From Serilophus lunatus (Eukaryota; Chordata; Aves; Passeriformes; Eurylaimidae), in assembly GCA_013399895.1 (NCBI GenBank), contig VXBA01000888.1, positions 751 to 64,750 of the forward strand: a stretch of 64,000 bases of DNA, read 5' to 3'. Shown piece by piece: positions 1 through 11,388 of the stretch (its first letter is position 1; every line of letters begins with the position of its first letter). The notes under the pieces are model-generated. The model saw only the letters and a program-made list of their open reading frames with translations, was not told the origin of the DNA and did no database searches. Both the position numbers and the translations under genes were made by a program.

Positions 1-149
1 TTGGATATCAGGAGAAACTGTTTCCAGTGAGAGTGATTTCCCACTGGAATGGGCTTCCTAGGGAGGTGGAGGAGTCAGCGTCGCTGGATGTGTTTAAGGA
101 TAGGTTAGATGATGAATGAACTTAATGGCACGGTTTAAATGGTTTAGAT
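1..149 (+). repeat. CR1 LINE 3' fragment, left half (interrupted by hAT element)
   Basis: The wording matches the 3' untranslated end of avian CR1 LINEs: a 'fix the first line and pad' type stretch reading as ...ACTGGAATGGGCTTCC.AGGGAGGTGGAGGAGTC... followed by a GATGTGTTTAAGGATAGG segment. It is 5' truncated by the window edge. The repeat resumes at 658 after an inserted DNA transposon, so this half and 658-764 are one original insertion. It is diverged and non-coding. Confidence 0.85.
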
Positions 150-657
150 CAGGGGTCCTCAAAGTTTTTCAATAGGGGACCGGTTCTCTGTCCCTCAGAC
201 ACTGTCGGGGGCCAGACTATAGTTTGGAAAAAAATGAACGAATTCCTATGCACACTGCACATATTTTATTTGTAGTAGTGCACAAAACCCAGGAAAAAGT
301 ATGCAACATTTAAAATGAAGAACAATTGTAATCAACAAAAACAAATAATATTTCAATGTGAACTATGGGCCTGCTTTTGGCTAACGAGATGGTCAGTGTT
401 AGGTTCCATATTTGTCACTGCTAGCCGCAGCGTGGGGAAGCCCGGGGCGAGTCCCGCACTCCACCTCCCCATCCCGTCCCGCCGCGCCGGCCCCGCAGAG
501 AGCTGTCCGCTGGGACTGTCAAGGGACGGGGGCTGTCCCCGTCCGAGAGCAGACGGCAGACAGGACAGAGGCGGGGGGTTCTGTAAATATCGGCGGGCCG
601 GATTGAGGACCCTGGCGGGCCGTATCCAGCCCACAGGCCGTAGTTTGAGGACCCCTG
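150..657. mobile_element. Non-autonomous hAT-superfamily DNA transposon, complete, 508 bp
   Basis: Both ends carry the same terminal inverted repeat: CAGGGGTCCTCAAA at 150-163 and its exact reverse complement at 644-657. The element is flanked by an 8-bp target-site duplication (GTTTAGAT at 142-149, CTTTAGAT at 658-665; 7 of 8 match), which has the central TNTAGA-like pattern favoured by hAT elements. The AT-rich left part resembles Charlie-like hAT elements of vertebrates as I remember them. The interior from about 424 to 600 is strongly GC-rich. No transposase reading frame is present, so movement would have needed an enzyme from elsewhere. It sits inside a CR1 copy and is therefore younger than it. 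The exact family name is uncertain. Confidence 0.87.
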
Positions 658-764
658 CTTTAGATGGTATAGATGTTAGACTGATGTTGGATAGGTTGCT
701 AACCTAGCTAAAGGTCAGACTTGATGATCTCTACGGTCTTTTCCAACCTTATTAATTCTGTGTA
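658..764 (+). repeat. CR1 LINE 3' end, right half
   Basis: Continuation of the CR1 at 1-149 after the hAT insertion. It carries the CR1 signature ...GACTTGATGATCTCTACGGTCTTTTCCAACC... and ends in a single tail unit ATTCTGTG at about 755-762, the usual 3' terminus of CR1. Confidence 0.88.
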
Positions 765-3700
765 AGAGATCCTCATGAGCAAACCAAAAAGAAGAATTGG
801 AGAATTCGTTTGTCTTTTAATCGCTGCGGATGTGCTTGTTTCTAACCAGATTAAATAGTTCATATGATAAAAAAGTGCCAATATTATGATTCCTGCCTTG
901 GACACTGAACTGCTTTTCATTACTTTCAACATAGAAAGATTTGTCTAAAATTTTCTGTGTTGAAAGTAATGACTGAGTTTGAGATGCTGCAGTGCACCAG
1001 GATTTTTGATTGATTATTTTTACATGTTGATGGGCCTAACTGATGTCTTATAACTGTAATTATTATCACATGAGAGCACGAATGCAGCACTGACTTTACA
1101 TTGCTTTTAGGAAAGTTAGTTTTATTTTTATAATTCCTTTCATGACTATTCCACATTAAATTTCTATACTAAATTAATCAGTACATTGGAATGTTTCCCG
1201 ATGACAGGAAATATATGCATGCAAATAAAGAAACTTAAAATCCTAATTATTATCAGAAGGGACCTTTTTTCAGCAAGTTCTGCAAAACTTCATCCAACTT
1301 CTATGTTCATTAAAAGTTAAAAAAGGAAAAATTAACTTATTTTTATTAAAAAGTCACACTATCTTTTAATACTTCTGACAATGAGGTTTTCCATAGCTGG
1401 TTCGCTGCGGCGACTTAATTAAACAGACTTTGGTTATGTAAAAATGAATAGAAATACTAATGTAGGGGATGAAATAGCTAGGTGAGAGGGATGAAATATC
1501 GGAAGTATTGATGAAAATTTACCTGTCTCTGGTTTGGATTAAAAGAAAGTCCCCTTAAGTCACCATAACTTACTCCTGTTCTTGAAGTAAGGATAATCCA
1601 TAAGGTGTTTGTTTTCTCAAACTTTCTACTCTGGTTCATCTGTGTTTTCCATTTTCTTTCATGGGTGAGCTTATACATAATGGTATGAATTCTTGTAACA
1701 ATAGTTTAACAACCGTTCCCTTGAAGGAAAAAAAATATTTTTTGCCTGAGTCTTGTTCCTTTTTGTTTGTGTTTTGTTCTCTCTTTAGTATCATGACTCT
1801 AGTACACATACCTGTTGACAGTGAGCACCTCAAGGCCCTTGAAATATGAGTTCCCTGCAATGTCAAGGGTGTGGTTCAACACTCTTCAAACTAGGAAGAC
1901 CAAATGTTCTATCTTCCTGAATGACAACAAATAATTATGCAAAAAGTGGCCACATGCAGTGTCAAAGCTACTCATAAGTGAGCTGAAAATATTTTGTGTA
2001 AGTAGGGCCTAAGTCTTGAACATAAGTCTTGAATATTTGTGTCTGTGGAGACTGGAGACTTGAACTAACTAACTTCAATTTAGAATCATATTGGGTGCAG
2101 ATGTGTTTCTCTCTCTGCAGACCAAGGGTTTGCTCAGGAGTCCCAGCTTACATAGCCCAGGAATGTTAGCATTCAAAATTAAGGCCATTTGAATAATTGT
2201 TCAAATCTGTTTGCCAAGTTAATACTTTCCCTCTTTTAGTTTGGACACTTAATCTGGTTATCCACACTGCTCTGACTTGGAACAAGCCAGCTAATTCTTT
2301 ACATGGGGAAACATGAGCGTGGAAGAGAAGATGCTTTCTCCCAAGATTGTTGTTCAACAGTTTGGTCCCAAATTGGCCACTTCTTTGTAATACAATCTTA
2401 TAAAAGATCCAATGACATCTTCTGTGGAGCCTTTGCCATGCCCTTGTAAACATGCCATGTGTTTGGCATTATGCTGCAGAACATCAAGTCTGGCGGGCTG
2501 CAAACTGCGCTCCTGTTTTATGTGCTGCTGTGTTTATTAATTGTGATGGCTTAAGATCAGAGGAAAAAAACTTGCAGTTCAGAAGGGATGAGAGTCAGGA
2601 TATGCATTTACAAAGACCTTTCTCTCAGCCAGAACTTTGCTGTATCATGGGGCTATGCTGGCAGTCCCACAAAAAGCCTGCTGGGCAGTTCAGCGCACTG
2701 GTTCCCAGCATGGCACTAACCAATGCTACTTTAAATTTAAGAAATTAAAATAGCCTATTTGAAGGTGCAGAACTACTGAACAGCAAAAGCTGTAAGTTTG
2801 CCATGCCCTCCCTTTCAGCAAGCTGCATCAGTCCTTTTCTAAAATAGTTTAAAATACAAGTTTATATTTGCGAGATGCTCTACTGTAAAGGAACAGAGAA
2901 TTCTGTAGTCACGGCCAGGGCTCTCTCAGTGATAAAAAAATTAACATTTAACAGAAATTCTACTCTATCTGATCCAAGGACTGGGCTGTGTACATAGAGA
3001 AAATGGTATAAATGCAGACTGAATGTGTACACTGCAAATATAATAGAAGTGTATCTGGCTCCTATTACTTTTCAATATCAAAATGTTAGACATTGTCTAA
3101 ACTGTCCAGAGAAAAGTAGGATATTTATTTATCTTTGTAATCTACAGTACACCTTCTACCTGCCCATTCATCCAATTTAGGCAATGCATCTGTGAGACAC
3201 CCTTTCCGGTAGTGCTTTGATATTACGTAATTTTTCATACAATTGCACTATATTTCCTTGCTTGGTTTTCATTTTGTTGTGGAGCTTTTTTAAGTATTAA
3301 AAAAGTCTGTAGGTTTCCTGGAAGGATTGTTTTCTCTACAAAATGGAAATCATAGTTAAGATTTTTCATTTTAGTTCTTAAAACAGTTTCACCATTTCCT
3401 TTTTATAGTTTCAAATTTCCTCAATTTCTTTATCAGTTAGCAGCCATGACATAAAATGTATTTGAAATATTATATTGATATTTCACATTTATACAAATGT
3501 TTTAATTTAAATAACCTTTGAAGGAATGGCATTTATCACTTGAATTCTAGACACAAATATTTCAAGAGTGAAAGAATCCCAGAGTCAAATCAAATGTTTT
3601 GAAGAAGGTAAATGTGGAACAAATCATGGGTCCAGAGTTACATACAATTGTCTTAGAGGATACTTCCATTATTACACACATTTTCATAAGATGGATACAT

Positions 3701-4929
3701 CATCTTAATAACTGAATTCCCATAATGATTTAAGATAGTTACTTCTGTCATTCTTCATTGTTAATTTAATCTATCAAGTTCCAAATTGTCTAGAATAGCA
3801 AAAAATCCAAAATATATGCTAAGCTATTTCTACCTAACTGAATTTATATATTAACAATTCCCTCAAGTTTCAGTGCAATTACAAACAGTCTGCAAAGATG
3901 TTCTTCCAAGGACAAAAATATCATGGAAAATCCATGAAAATGTTGTGATTTTAAAATTATTTATTTTTTTTTAACCTAACACTTAGCCAAGGGCATGCCA
4001 CCTACCAGAACGTGATCAAGATCATTTGATGGGTAATGCACTACCTGTCATCCAAGATTTCATAACATAAATCATAACATCAATCCATTTTTAAGCTTAT
4101 TACAGTTCTGCTCAACATATTGTCTTAAATCTCTTTGGGGTGATTAAGGCTGTGAACTGAATGTGGGTACATAAACACCAGTCCCTGCTCCCCAGCTGGC
4201 GTGTAGTGGCTTTACTGACCTACAGGAAGCTGTTTTTACATGCTTCTGCTCCGTGTTGCAATAGTGTCACATGCAATGGTGTTTGTCACTTCGATATCTA
4301 TACGAGGCTTTCGTAGGTATGTTTTCTTCCTTCTGCTGGCTATAGAGATTTCTTCTTACAACTTGGTGATATTCTTACTATTTCCAGGTGATATAGAGAC
4401 ACAAATACTACAGTTTACTTTTTTTTGGCTCTCACCTCCCTGTAGGAGCCCCAGAAGTTAACCCATGCTTAAACTGCAAAGTATCTATGCCTCCCTGGGA
4501 GCCATGATATCTCAGAAAGGTCAGCTTTGAAGAAAGCCTTTCGCCTTGTTCTGAAATGGTCTCTTAGCAAGTTGATAAAAGAGATTTTTCAAAAAGAGAT
4601 ATTATTCAGTTTCCCTCTACTAAAGCAAAACCCCTTCCAGAGGCCTTCTCAGGTCTATAATGCTCTGCTGTTTGCAGTGATTACATCTGGAAAATGTACA
4701 GCTATAATGTGTAGTCAGGAGAGTCAGGAATTTTTCTAATTTGGGAGGCAGCTGTTGAAAGGCGGTGTGGTAGACATGTCTGTGGATGAGCTTGGTAGTT
4801 GTAACTACTTTGTAATGAACACTGGTATTTAGTTATAATCTAACGTGAGAAAAGGCCCAGTTCCACATCTGAGAAAACATCTCAGATTGCCTCTGAATTA
4901 GAACTTTCAAAAATGAATGTGTGTCACCA
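765..4929. other. Unique AT-rich DNA, nothing recognised
   Basis: About 4.2 kb without a recognisable repeat or exon. Open frames are short (under 100 codons) and lack exon-like flanks or familiar protein motifs. The sequence is typical of intergenic or intronic DNA. Confidence 0.6.
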
Positions 4930-5292
4930 CAGATTCCCATGAAGGGAGACCTCATTAAGGCATACACCTTCCTTGTGAGGGGAAGCGTAGGGGCAGGCAC
5001 TGATCTCTTCTCTGTGGTGACCAATGACAGGACCCAAGCACATGGCCAGAAGTTGTGTCAGGGAAGATTCAGATTGATTAGGAAAAGGTTCTTCACCCAG
5101 AAAGTGGTTGGGCACTGGAAGAGGTTCCTCAGGGAAGTGATCACAGCACCAAGCCCGACAATTCAAGAACTGTTTGGAGGATACTCTCAAGCACATGGTT
5201 TGACTCTTGGGGATGATCCTGTGCAGGGTTAAGAGTTGGACTCGATGATCCTTGCGGGTCCCTTCCAGCTCAGCATACTCTGTGATTCTGTG
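4930..5292 (+). repeat. CR1 LINE 3' end, 5' truncated
   Basis: Reads in order through the last part of CR1: GGGAGACCTCATT, a CTCTTCTCTGTGGTGACCAATGACAGGACC segment, TTCTTCACCCAGAAAGTGGTTGGGCACTGGAA, and GGACTCGATGATCC, then ends in the duplicated tail ACTCTGTG-ATTCTGTG at about 5277-5292. The two reading frames across it on opposite strands are shadows of the repeat. The diverged sequence suggests an old copy. Confidence 0.92.
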
Positions 5293-6289
5293 GTTCCAAC
5301 TCAAAGAGCAAAGGATTTAATGAAGTTGTAGTTTAGAGTTAAGTGAACTGGAGATGCTACAAATCAGGAGCATTCCTCTAGCATTAGAACTAACAAGGTA
5401 TGTGGTATAAAATCAGGCATGGTAGATGTTTCATCTTAGGAATTTGAGAAAGCACATAGAAGGTGATCTTAAGAGGAGGCAAAAAGTCAACTTTGCTCTT
5501 CACTGATATGAAAAGTCCAGGAAGTCTTAAGGCTTCCTCTAAGCAAAAGCTATTTTGCAAAAATAATTCATGCAGTACATGGGTAGTGATAATCCACATA
5601 AATGAGTGCATAAATCAATAGAAAAAGTTTTAAAGGAAATGGTTCAATACTTATGGAAACCATGAAAAATTAATGAAAAATATCATTCATTTTCTCCCTT
5701 ATTACCATTTAGATGAGCTCAAAGCGAGCAGTTAGCACAATCAAATGTGATTACTTTTTGAACTATTCAAAAAGATCTGAATAAAAGGCAGTGTCTAAGT
5801 ATCATATCTCAAAGTATTTAGAATGCAATTTGTACTGTGAGCTCATTAAATATTACGTCTGAATAACAGATGTTTTAATGATGAGAAAAGATTATGAAAG
5901 TGTTAAATATTAATTTCCACTTTGTGTGAATGAGAAGTCTTATATTTCACTTGTGCAGCAGAAACAATGTCAGAACTCAAGTTTTCATTAAACTATCCTG
6001 ATACATGACACAGAGTTTGAAACTCCTTTTTCTTGATTCCGTTCAGTTCTGAGATTATTTTAGATTTCATTTTTTTTAAAACAATGTATTTCCAGGTCTT
6101 ACAATCACACTAAAAAATATTGAAAATACTGTCCAAGAAGCCCATAATCAAACAGCAAATATTGGAGAAATACAGAATGCTATAACCTATAAAACACCAA
6201 GACAGGTCTCTCCTATTTTACCATACTTCATAACAGCTGATATTATGATAATATCATACTTTTGAGGCCATTCTCAATTATGTGACAAT
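5293..6289. other. Unique AT-rich DNA, nothing recognised
   Basis: AT-rich stretch between two CR1 copies with no recognisable element, exon or RNA gene. Confidence 0.55.
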
Positions 6290-6617
6290 TAGAAGAGTTT
6301 CCTGAGACTGGAAGACAGTGAATGTCACTTCAGTCTTCCAGAAGGGCGACAAAAAGGGCTCAGGTAGATACAGATCTGTCAGTCCAACTTTGACCCCTGA
6401 GAAAGTGGCAGAGAAACTAATTCTAGAAACCATTTCCAAACACATGAAAAAGCAAGAAGATAATTGGAAGCACTCGACATGGATTAATGAAGGGAAAATC
6501 ATGTTTAATCAACCTTTTCCAATGAGATGACGAGTTTGAGTGGGTGTAGGGAGAGCAGTGGATGCTGTTTACCTTGACTTTACTAAAGCTTTCCTCACTG
6601 TTTCCCATGACACGCTC
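6290..6617 (+). repeat. CR1 LINE, reverse-transcriptase region, left half
   Basis: Corresponds to the CR1 ORF2 stretch that leads into the polymerase core: a decayed version of the segment that begins 'GAAGACAGTGAATGTCACTTCAGTCTTCCAGAAGGGCGAC', then CAGTCCAACTT...AAACCATTTCC, and ends with GCAGTGGATGCTGTTTACCTTGACTTTACTAAAGCTTT, which encodes the conserved AVD.VYLDF.KAF block. Stop codons and frameshifts make it non-functional. It is interrupted at about 6617 by an LTR and resumes at 7742. Confidence 0.88.
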
Positions 6618-7741
6618 TGTTGGAATTGTGTGGAAAGGTTTTGGTAGCAAGAGGGCTAAATGCGGGTGGCTTTTGTGAGAAGCTGCCAGAAGGTTCTCCC
6701 ATGTCTGCCAGAGCGAATGCTAATCAGCTCCAAGACAGACCTGCTTCTGGCCAAGGCCAAGCCCATCTGAAATTGTGGTAGCATCTCTGGGATAATACAT
6801 TTAAGAGGGTGGAGCGACCCCTGTGCAACTACAGCCAGAGAGAGAAGTGAAAATATGTAAAAGAAACAGTCATGCAGACACCAAAGCCAGTGAGGAAAAT
6901 GGAAGAAGGTGCTCCTGGAACATGGATTCCCCTGCAGCCTGTGGTGCGGATGATGGTGAGGCAACTGTGTCCCTGCAGCCCGTGGAGGTCCATGGGGGAG
7001 CAGAGACCCACTTGTAGTATCTGGAGGATCCCATGGCAGAGCAGGTGGATTCCCAAAGGAAGCTGTAACCCTACAGGAGACCTGGAGACACTGGAGGGAC
7101 TCCTGGGAAGCCTACACTGGAGCAGAATCCTGCAGCAAACTTCTGGATCCATGGAGAGAGGAACCTACTCTAGAGCAAGTTTGTTGACAGGACTTGTGAC
7201 CCTGTGGGGGACCAACACTGCAGCATCCTGTTCTTGAATGACTGGCTGGAGCAGTTAATGGAGAACTGCAGCCCATGAGAAGGACTCACATTGGAGAAGT
7301 TCATGGAGGTCTATCTCCTGTGGGAAGAATCCCATGCTGGAGCAGGGGAAGAGTGTAAGGAGTCCTCCTCCTGAGGAAGAAAGGGTGGGAGAGTCACTAT
7401 GGGATGAAGTCACTGCAGTCCACATTCCCTGCACTGCTGAGAGGGAGGAAGGAGAGAAAATCAGGGTGAAGTTGAACCTAGAAAGAAGGGAGAAGTTGGG
7501 GGAAGGTGTTTTTAAGATTTGGGTTTATTTCTCAATATCATGCTCTGATTTGACTTCAATTCATTTCCCCAAGTAGAGCCTGTATTGCCCGAGAAAGTAA
7601 CCGGTGAGTGATGTCTCTCTATCCTTATCTCAGTCCATGAGCTTTGCATCTTATTTTCTCTCCCCTGCCCAGCTGAGGATAAGAGCAACAAAGTGGCTTT
7701 GGTGGACATCTGGCATGCATTCTTGGTCAACCAACTACATA
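6618..7741 (+). mobile_element. Solo ERV LTR, family A (ERVL-like), 1.12 kb
   Basis: Starts TGTTGGAATTGTGTGG and carries the block GTGGCTTTTGTGAGAAGCTGCCAGAAGG that also opens the LTR at 39488. The middle contains repeated phrases built on CTGCAGCCCGTGG, GATCCCATG and CTGGAGCAG. The 3' part shares GTTTTTAAGATTT...GGTGAGTGAT..CTCTC..ATCCTTATCTCA and CCCCTGCCCAGCTGAGGA with the 39.5-kb copy. It splits a CR1: the CR1 reads into CCATGACACGCTC on the left and continues from TCCTCAC on the right. A decayed 5-bp duplication (CGCTC at 6613-6617, TCCTC at 7742-7746) is possible; 5 bp would fit ERVL. No internal retroviral region is seen. Ends are good to a few bases. Reading frames inside are not genes. 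Confidence 0.82.
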
Positions 7742-8710
7742 TCCTCACAAATGTGCTGACGATATACAGGCTAGACAAGTATACAGGGAAGTATACTGAA
7801 AACTGACTGAACTGCCAAAGCTCAGAAGGGTTGTCATCAGGGGCACAAAGTTCTAGTGGAAGACAGTCATTAGTATTGTGCCCCAGGCATGGATAATGGG
7901 TCCAATCCTATTTAACATCCTCATTAATGACCTGGATAATGGGACAGAGCATACCCTTAACAAGCTTGCATATGATACAAACCTGGGAGGAGTGGTTGAT
8001 ACTCCAGGTGGCTGGTTGTGCTACCATTCAAAAGGACTTTGAGAGGCTGGAGGGATGCCTTAAGGCAAATCTGCACATATGAACCTCATGCACTTTAAGA
8101 AAGGGAAATGAAAGCCCAGCACATAGGCAGAAATGACCTTATGCACCAATATGTGTTGGGGGCCAGTTGGCTAGAGAACATCTTTGCAGAGAAATCTTTC
8201 TTAAATGGCCCCAGCAAATCTATAAATTGAGGATCCTTGTTGGAATAGCAATGTGGTGGGATGCAAGCCGTTAAGGAAATTCTTGGTGTGTGTCAAGAAT
8301 AACTTATTCATTATTTCTTACGGCAAACTAGGGTTGTACGCATTTGGATGTAACATTCACTGACAAAGGAGAGTTGCTGACTGAGACGAATGTTTTACTG
8401 ACAACTGATACAAGTTCTGATGAGCAGGCCAACAAGATGATAGAGCCAGGTTTTTCATGATGGTGTATGCTGGGAGGCCCAGAAATATGGGCAGAAGTTA
8501 AAATGAAAGATGATCAGACTGGCTATAAGGAAAGCTTTTTTCACCGTGAAGACAGTCATGTAGAGGAAGCTGTTGCCCAGGAAGTTTTACAGTCTCCATC
8601 TTTGGAGATTTTCAAGGCCAAACTGGAAAAAGCCCCAGCTGACCCATCTTTGAGCTGGAGGTTCAACCAGATGACTTCCTGAGTTATCTTCTAGACTGAA
8701 CTTTCCTATG
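7742..8710 (+). repeat. CR1 LINE, right half to 3' end
   Basis: Resumes the CR1 of 6290-6617 without a large gap in the CR1 order: GAAAACTGACTGAACTGCC, then CCAATCCTATTTAACATCCTCATTAATGACCTGGATAATGGGAC (the LFNI.INDLD..G block of the polymerase), GGGAGGAGTGG, and near the end TTTTTCACCGTGAAGACAGTC, CAGTCTCCATCTTTGGAGATTTTCAAGGCC and GAGCTGGAGGTTCAACCAGATGACTTCCTGAG. About 8230-8470 is poorly preserved. No tandem tail is visible. The short ORF at 8467-8682 is the CR1 3' end, not a gene. Confidence 0.85.
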
Positions 8711-9583
8711 GTCCTACCATCTCATTTTTCTACTCCTTTTGTTTATTTTTTTTAACCAAAATCTGTCTTTCCAAAAGAAAGAGTAAAAGTACAGATTATT
8801 TTTAACTGATATTTTAAATTAGTATTCATTACATAAATCACCCATACTAAGCCCTCTGTATTTCAGAAACCTCATTAGTCATTTTTCCCCATGGTATAAA
8901 CTTGAAAATGCATTACTATTTATTTCTGTAAGTCAGTTCTAAGTCATGCTAATTGATTTAAATAGCTTTAAATGTATTAAAGAAAACAGTTGCTGTCAGT
9001 GCTGACCTTGCAGCACGCATCATCTTTTAGATATTCTGTTCCGTTACATTTTTAAGAAACCAGTCAAACATTATGCAAATAACCTTGTGTTTCTGATTAT
9101 TTAAAAACTCTCAGCTTTGAACTTGTTTTCCTGTTCTGCTTCAATTAGAGCATGTTGAAGAGATTACTTCAGCCCTCAGAATTTTGTTCTCAGTTGCACA
9201 TGATACATTTCAAACTTTAGACTGAACCTACGTAATCTAGTTTTGAGTTGTTCAGTTAAACAAGACATTGGCTGTTGCACGAGCTCCTGAAAGGTATAAA
9301 AACTGTTCTGAATTACTCCTGGTGTTGATAATTATTTGAAATGCAGACCATTATGCAAACATTTATTCTAGTGATAATATTTCAGATTTTTTTTTAAGAA
9401 GTTCACAAGAGAACTGATCCAATGCTCTTGATGAGCTGGACTCTGCTACTTTCTGTTACATTGGCAAGGTACAGAAGGAACATCAAGAAGTGTGGAAAAC
9501 TATTTTGCAGATTTCCTCTTTAAAATGGCATTCATTATATTCTATCCCAAACTTGACACACAATACTAAAAACATACATGTTG
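8711..9583. other. Unique AT-rich DNA
   Basis: No recognisable element. It is AT-rich with scattered ATTTGCAT/ATGCAAAT-like words, as is common in intronic or intergenic bird DNA. No coding signal was seen. Confidence 0.5.
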
Positions 9584-9712
9584 GGTTTGGGGGGGGGGGT
9601 TTGTTTGCTTTGGGGAGTTTTGGTTGGTTGGTTTTAGGTTTGGTTTTGGCTGTGGTGGTTGTCAGTTTTGGGTTGTGGGTTTGTTTTTTTGTTTTGCTTA
9701 TTTGTTTCTCAT
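9584..9712. repeat. G/T-rich low-complexity tract with G11 run
   Basis: A run of 11 G at 9589-9599 is followed by about 110 bases made almost only of G and T (TTTGG, GGTTGGTTGG, TGGTTT words). The 17-mer GGTTTG(11)T at 9584-9600 occurs again exactly at 19294-19310. The 74-codon plus-strand frame across it is Gly/Phe/Leu/Val-rich only because of this composition. Confidence 0.8.
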
Positions 9713-10814
9713 AGAAGGCATTGCATTTGAGGTTGAAACAAGAAAGTCTTAATGAGAATTTGCTACTCTACTTTGCTCCAGTCAGATTTAGAATCACCAT
9801 CAGGCAGAATTAAGAGAATTAAGGGAAGCTGTTAGAAAGGCAGGTACCAATGAGAAGATAGGGGGCAGGAAGGGTAAGGATGATCACAGGTTGGGGTATT
9901 TTCAAGAGATTTGGGTAGAAAGAAAAGGTGTCTGACTTTTGAAAGAGAGCAGAAAAGGCACAGCACTTGCTCCCACTCTTGAAACTTACAGACTTCTTTA
10001 GAATGGCATCTTAGTGACTGAAGACAGCCACACTGACCTGCCAGAAAAGGAGAAAAAAGTTTTGCCCTGGGAAAGTGTTATAGTAAGGTTGGATGTATGA
10101 CATGCCCTGTATAACATATATTCTTTAAACATCTGAAGTAGAGCTATAAATTTCAGTTCTTTCTAGATTAATAGCAAATACTTCTAATTGACTTGAGCTG
10201 GCAATATAGAAGCTGAGCAAGACTCTTTGCTGAACATATGCCTCTAAGACATGCCAGCAGAATATTTAACTGTCATGACCATTTTTGTTGCCTGAGTGGA
10301 AAACAAACACTAAAGGGCAGCCTTAGGCTCAGTTGGAAGGTCTGTTTAATTACTGCTGTTGGCAGAATTTATTTCCAGAAATGTTATCACAGAATTGGAA
10401 ATAAAAATGTCTCCTAGCACCACAAGAGCCTTTTCAGATATCACTGTCAAATGTGACACTTCTTCAGAAATTGGAGGAAAAAGAAAGAATATTGTGCCCA
10501 CTGATTTCTGGCAAAATGCTATAAACTCCAGAAATACTCATTTTAAGAGACTTTCCATATAATCAGTACTTAACAGTACAGAAGCAAGCCTGAATCCCTC
10601 AGTGTCTCTGCTAAACTACCAAGGCACAGTACATTGCTTCAGCTTTTGCTTGTTTATTATACTTTTTTGATTCCTGCTCTTGGACATGGAGAAGGTGCCT
10701 AAGGCTTCTCAGTACTAAACTGCTTAGCCTTTGTTTCTACGGTGCAGAGAGAAAACTTGAGTGAGTCCCTTTCAGACTAAAAGACCAGAAATAGCCAGTA
10801 ACAGGTAAAGCACC
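9713..10814. other. Unique DNA with one weak exon-like frame
   Basis: No repeat recognised. A 67-codon frame at 10359-10562 follows a GGCAG that could be a splice acceptor and ends in a stop at 10560, but it resembles no protein I know. I do not annotate it as a gene. Confidence 0.4.
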
Positions 10815-10820
10815 AGGTAA
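10815..10820. repeat. 6-bp target-site duplication, left copy (AGGTAA)
   Basis: AGGTAA directly precedes the LTR at 10821 and recurs exactly at 11383-11388 on its other side. Six bases is the usual duplication length for beta/alpha-like (ERVK-class) retroviruses. Confidence 0.8.
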
Positions 10821-11382
10821 TGTTGATGCCTAAAATGCAGGCAGCCAAACTAATTTGATTATAAAAAGGGAAAACACTCTTTATTTATTTTGTCAGATGC
10901 CCTCAGAAGTAAATGCCAAATGGAACACACCAAGCAACATAGGTTCTGCAGTTTTTATACAATTATCTAATTAGGTTATATAACCATTACGTCATCGTTA
11001 ACTCCCCTTTCCTCAGCTGTTCCTCCTATAGTTCCGCCCTCACCATGTCTCTGACATGCTTCCTGATTTGGGTCTTGGGTCTCAAAAAGACTCTGTCTTC
11101 CTCCTATCTTTGTCTTTCTTGCTTAAACTTTTGGTCCCTTGGCATGCTACCAGCCCTCCAGAACATCTTCAAGGCTTTCTGGACCAGCTTTGACTAGCTT
11201 TCATACATGTTATGGCTCCTCTTCAGGACAATCTTCACAAACATCCAGGACCCTTTATCTTGGCTAACATTCCTGTCTTGTAGAAACTCTTAGCAGAAGT
11301 GAAAACTACTAAAACTATACTTTAGAAAACTTGTACAAAATTACTAGAAAACTTATATAATATAGGCATTATGGCATCAATA
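10821..11382 (-). mobile_element. Solo ERV LTR, family B (ERVK-like), complete, 562 bp
   Basis: The ends form an inverted repeat: TGTTGATGCC at 10821-10830 and GGCATCAATA at 11373-11382, differing by one base, which looks like the terminal CA decayed to TA. An exact 6-bp duplication, AGGTAA, flanks it. Read on the minus strand it has LTR signals in the right order: a TATA-like GTATAAAAAC at about 10951-10960, then an AATAAATAAA polyadenylation signal at about 10881-10890, roughly 70 bases further on, giving a short R region, then U5 ending in GCATCAACA. There is no gag, pol or env beside it, so it is a solo LTR left by recombination. The family name is not known to me. Confidence 0.85.
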
Positions 11383-11388
11383 AGGTAA
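11383..11388. repeat. 6-bp target-site duplication, right copy (AGGTAA)
   Basis: Exact match to 10815-10820; together they mark the insertion site of the family B LTR. Confidence 0.8.

Noticed and set aside
6872..7237. 121-codon frame in LTR A as a gene
   Set aside because: It lies wholly within the LTR, and the phrase repeats there create the frame.
10359..10562. 67-codon frame as a terminal exon
   Set aside because: A GGCAG acceptor-like word is present, but the pyrimidine tract is weak and the peptide is unfamiliar. It was not strong enough to list as a gene.
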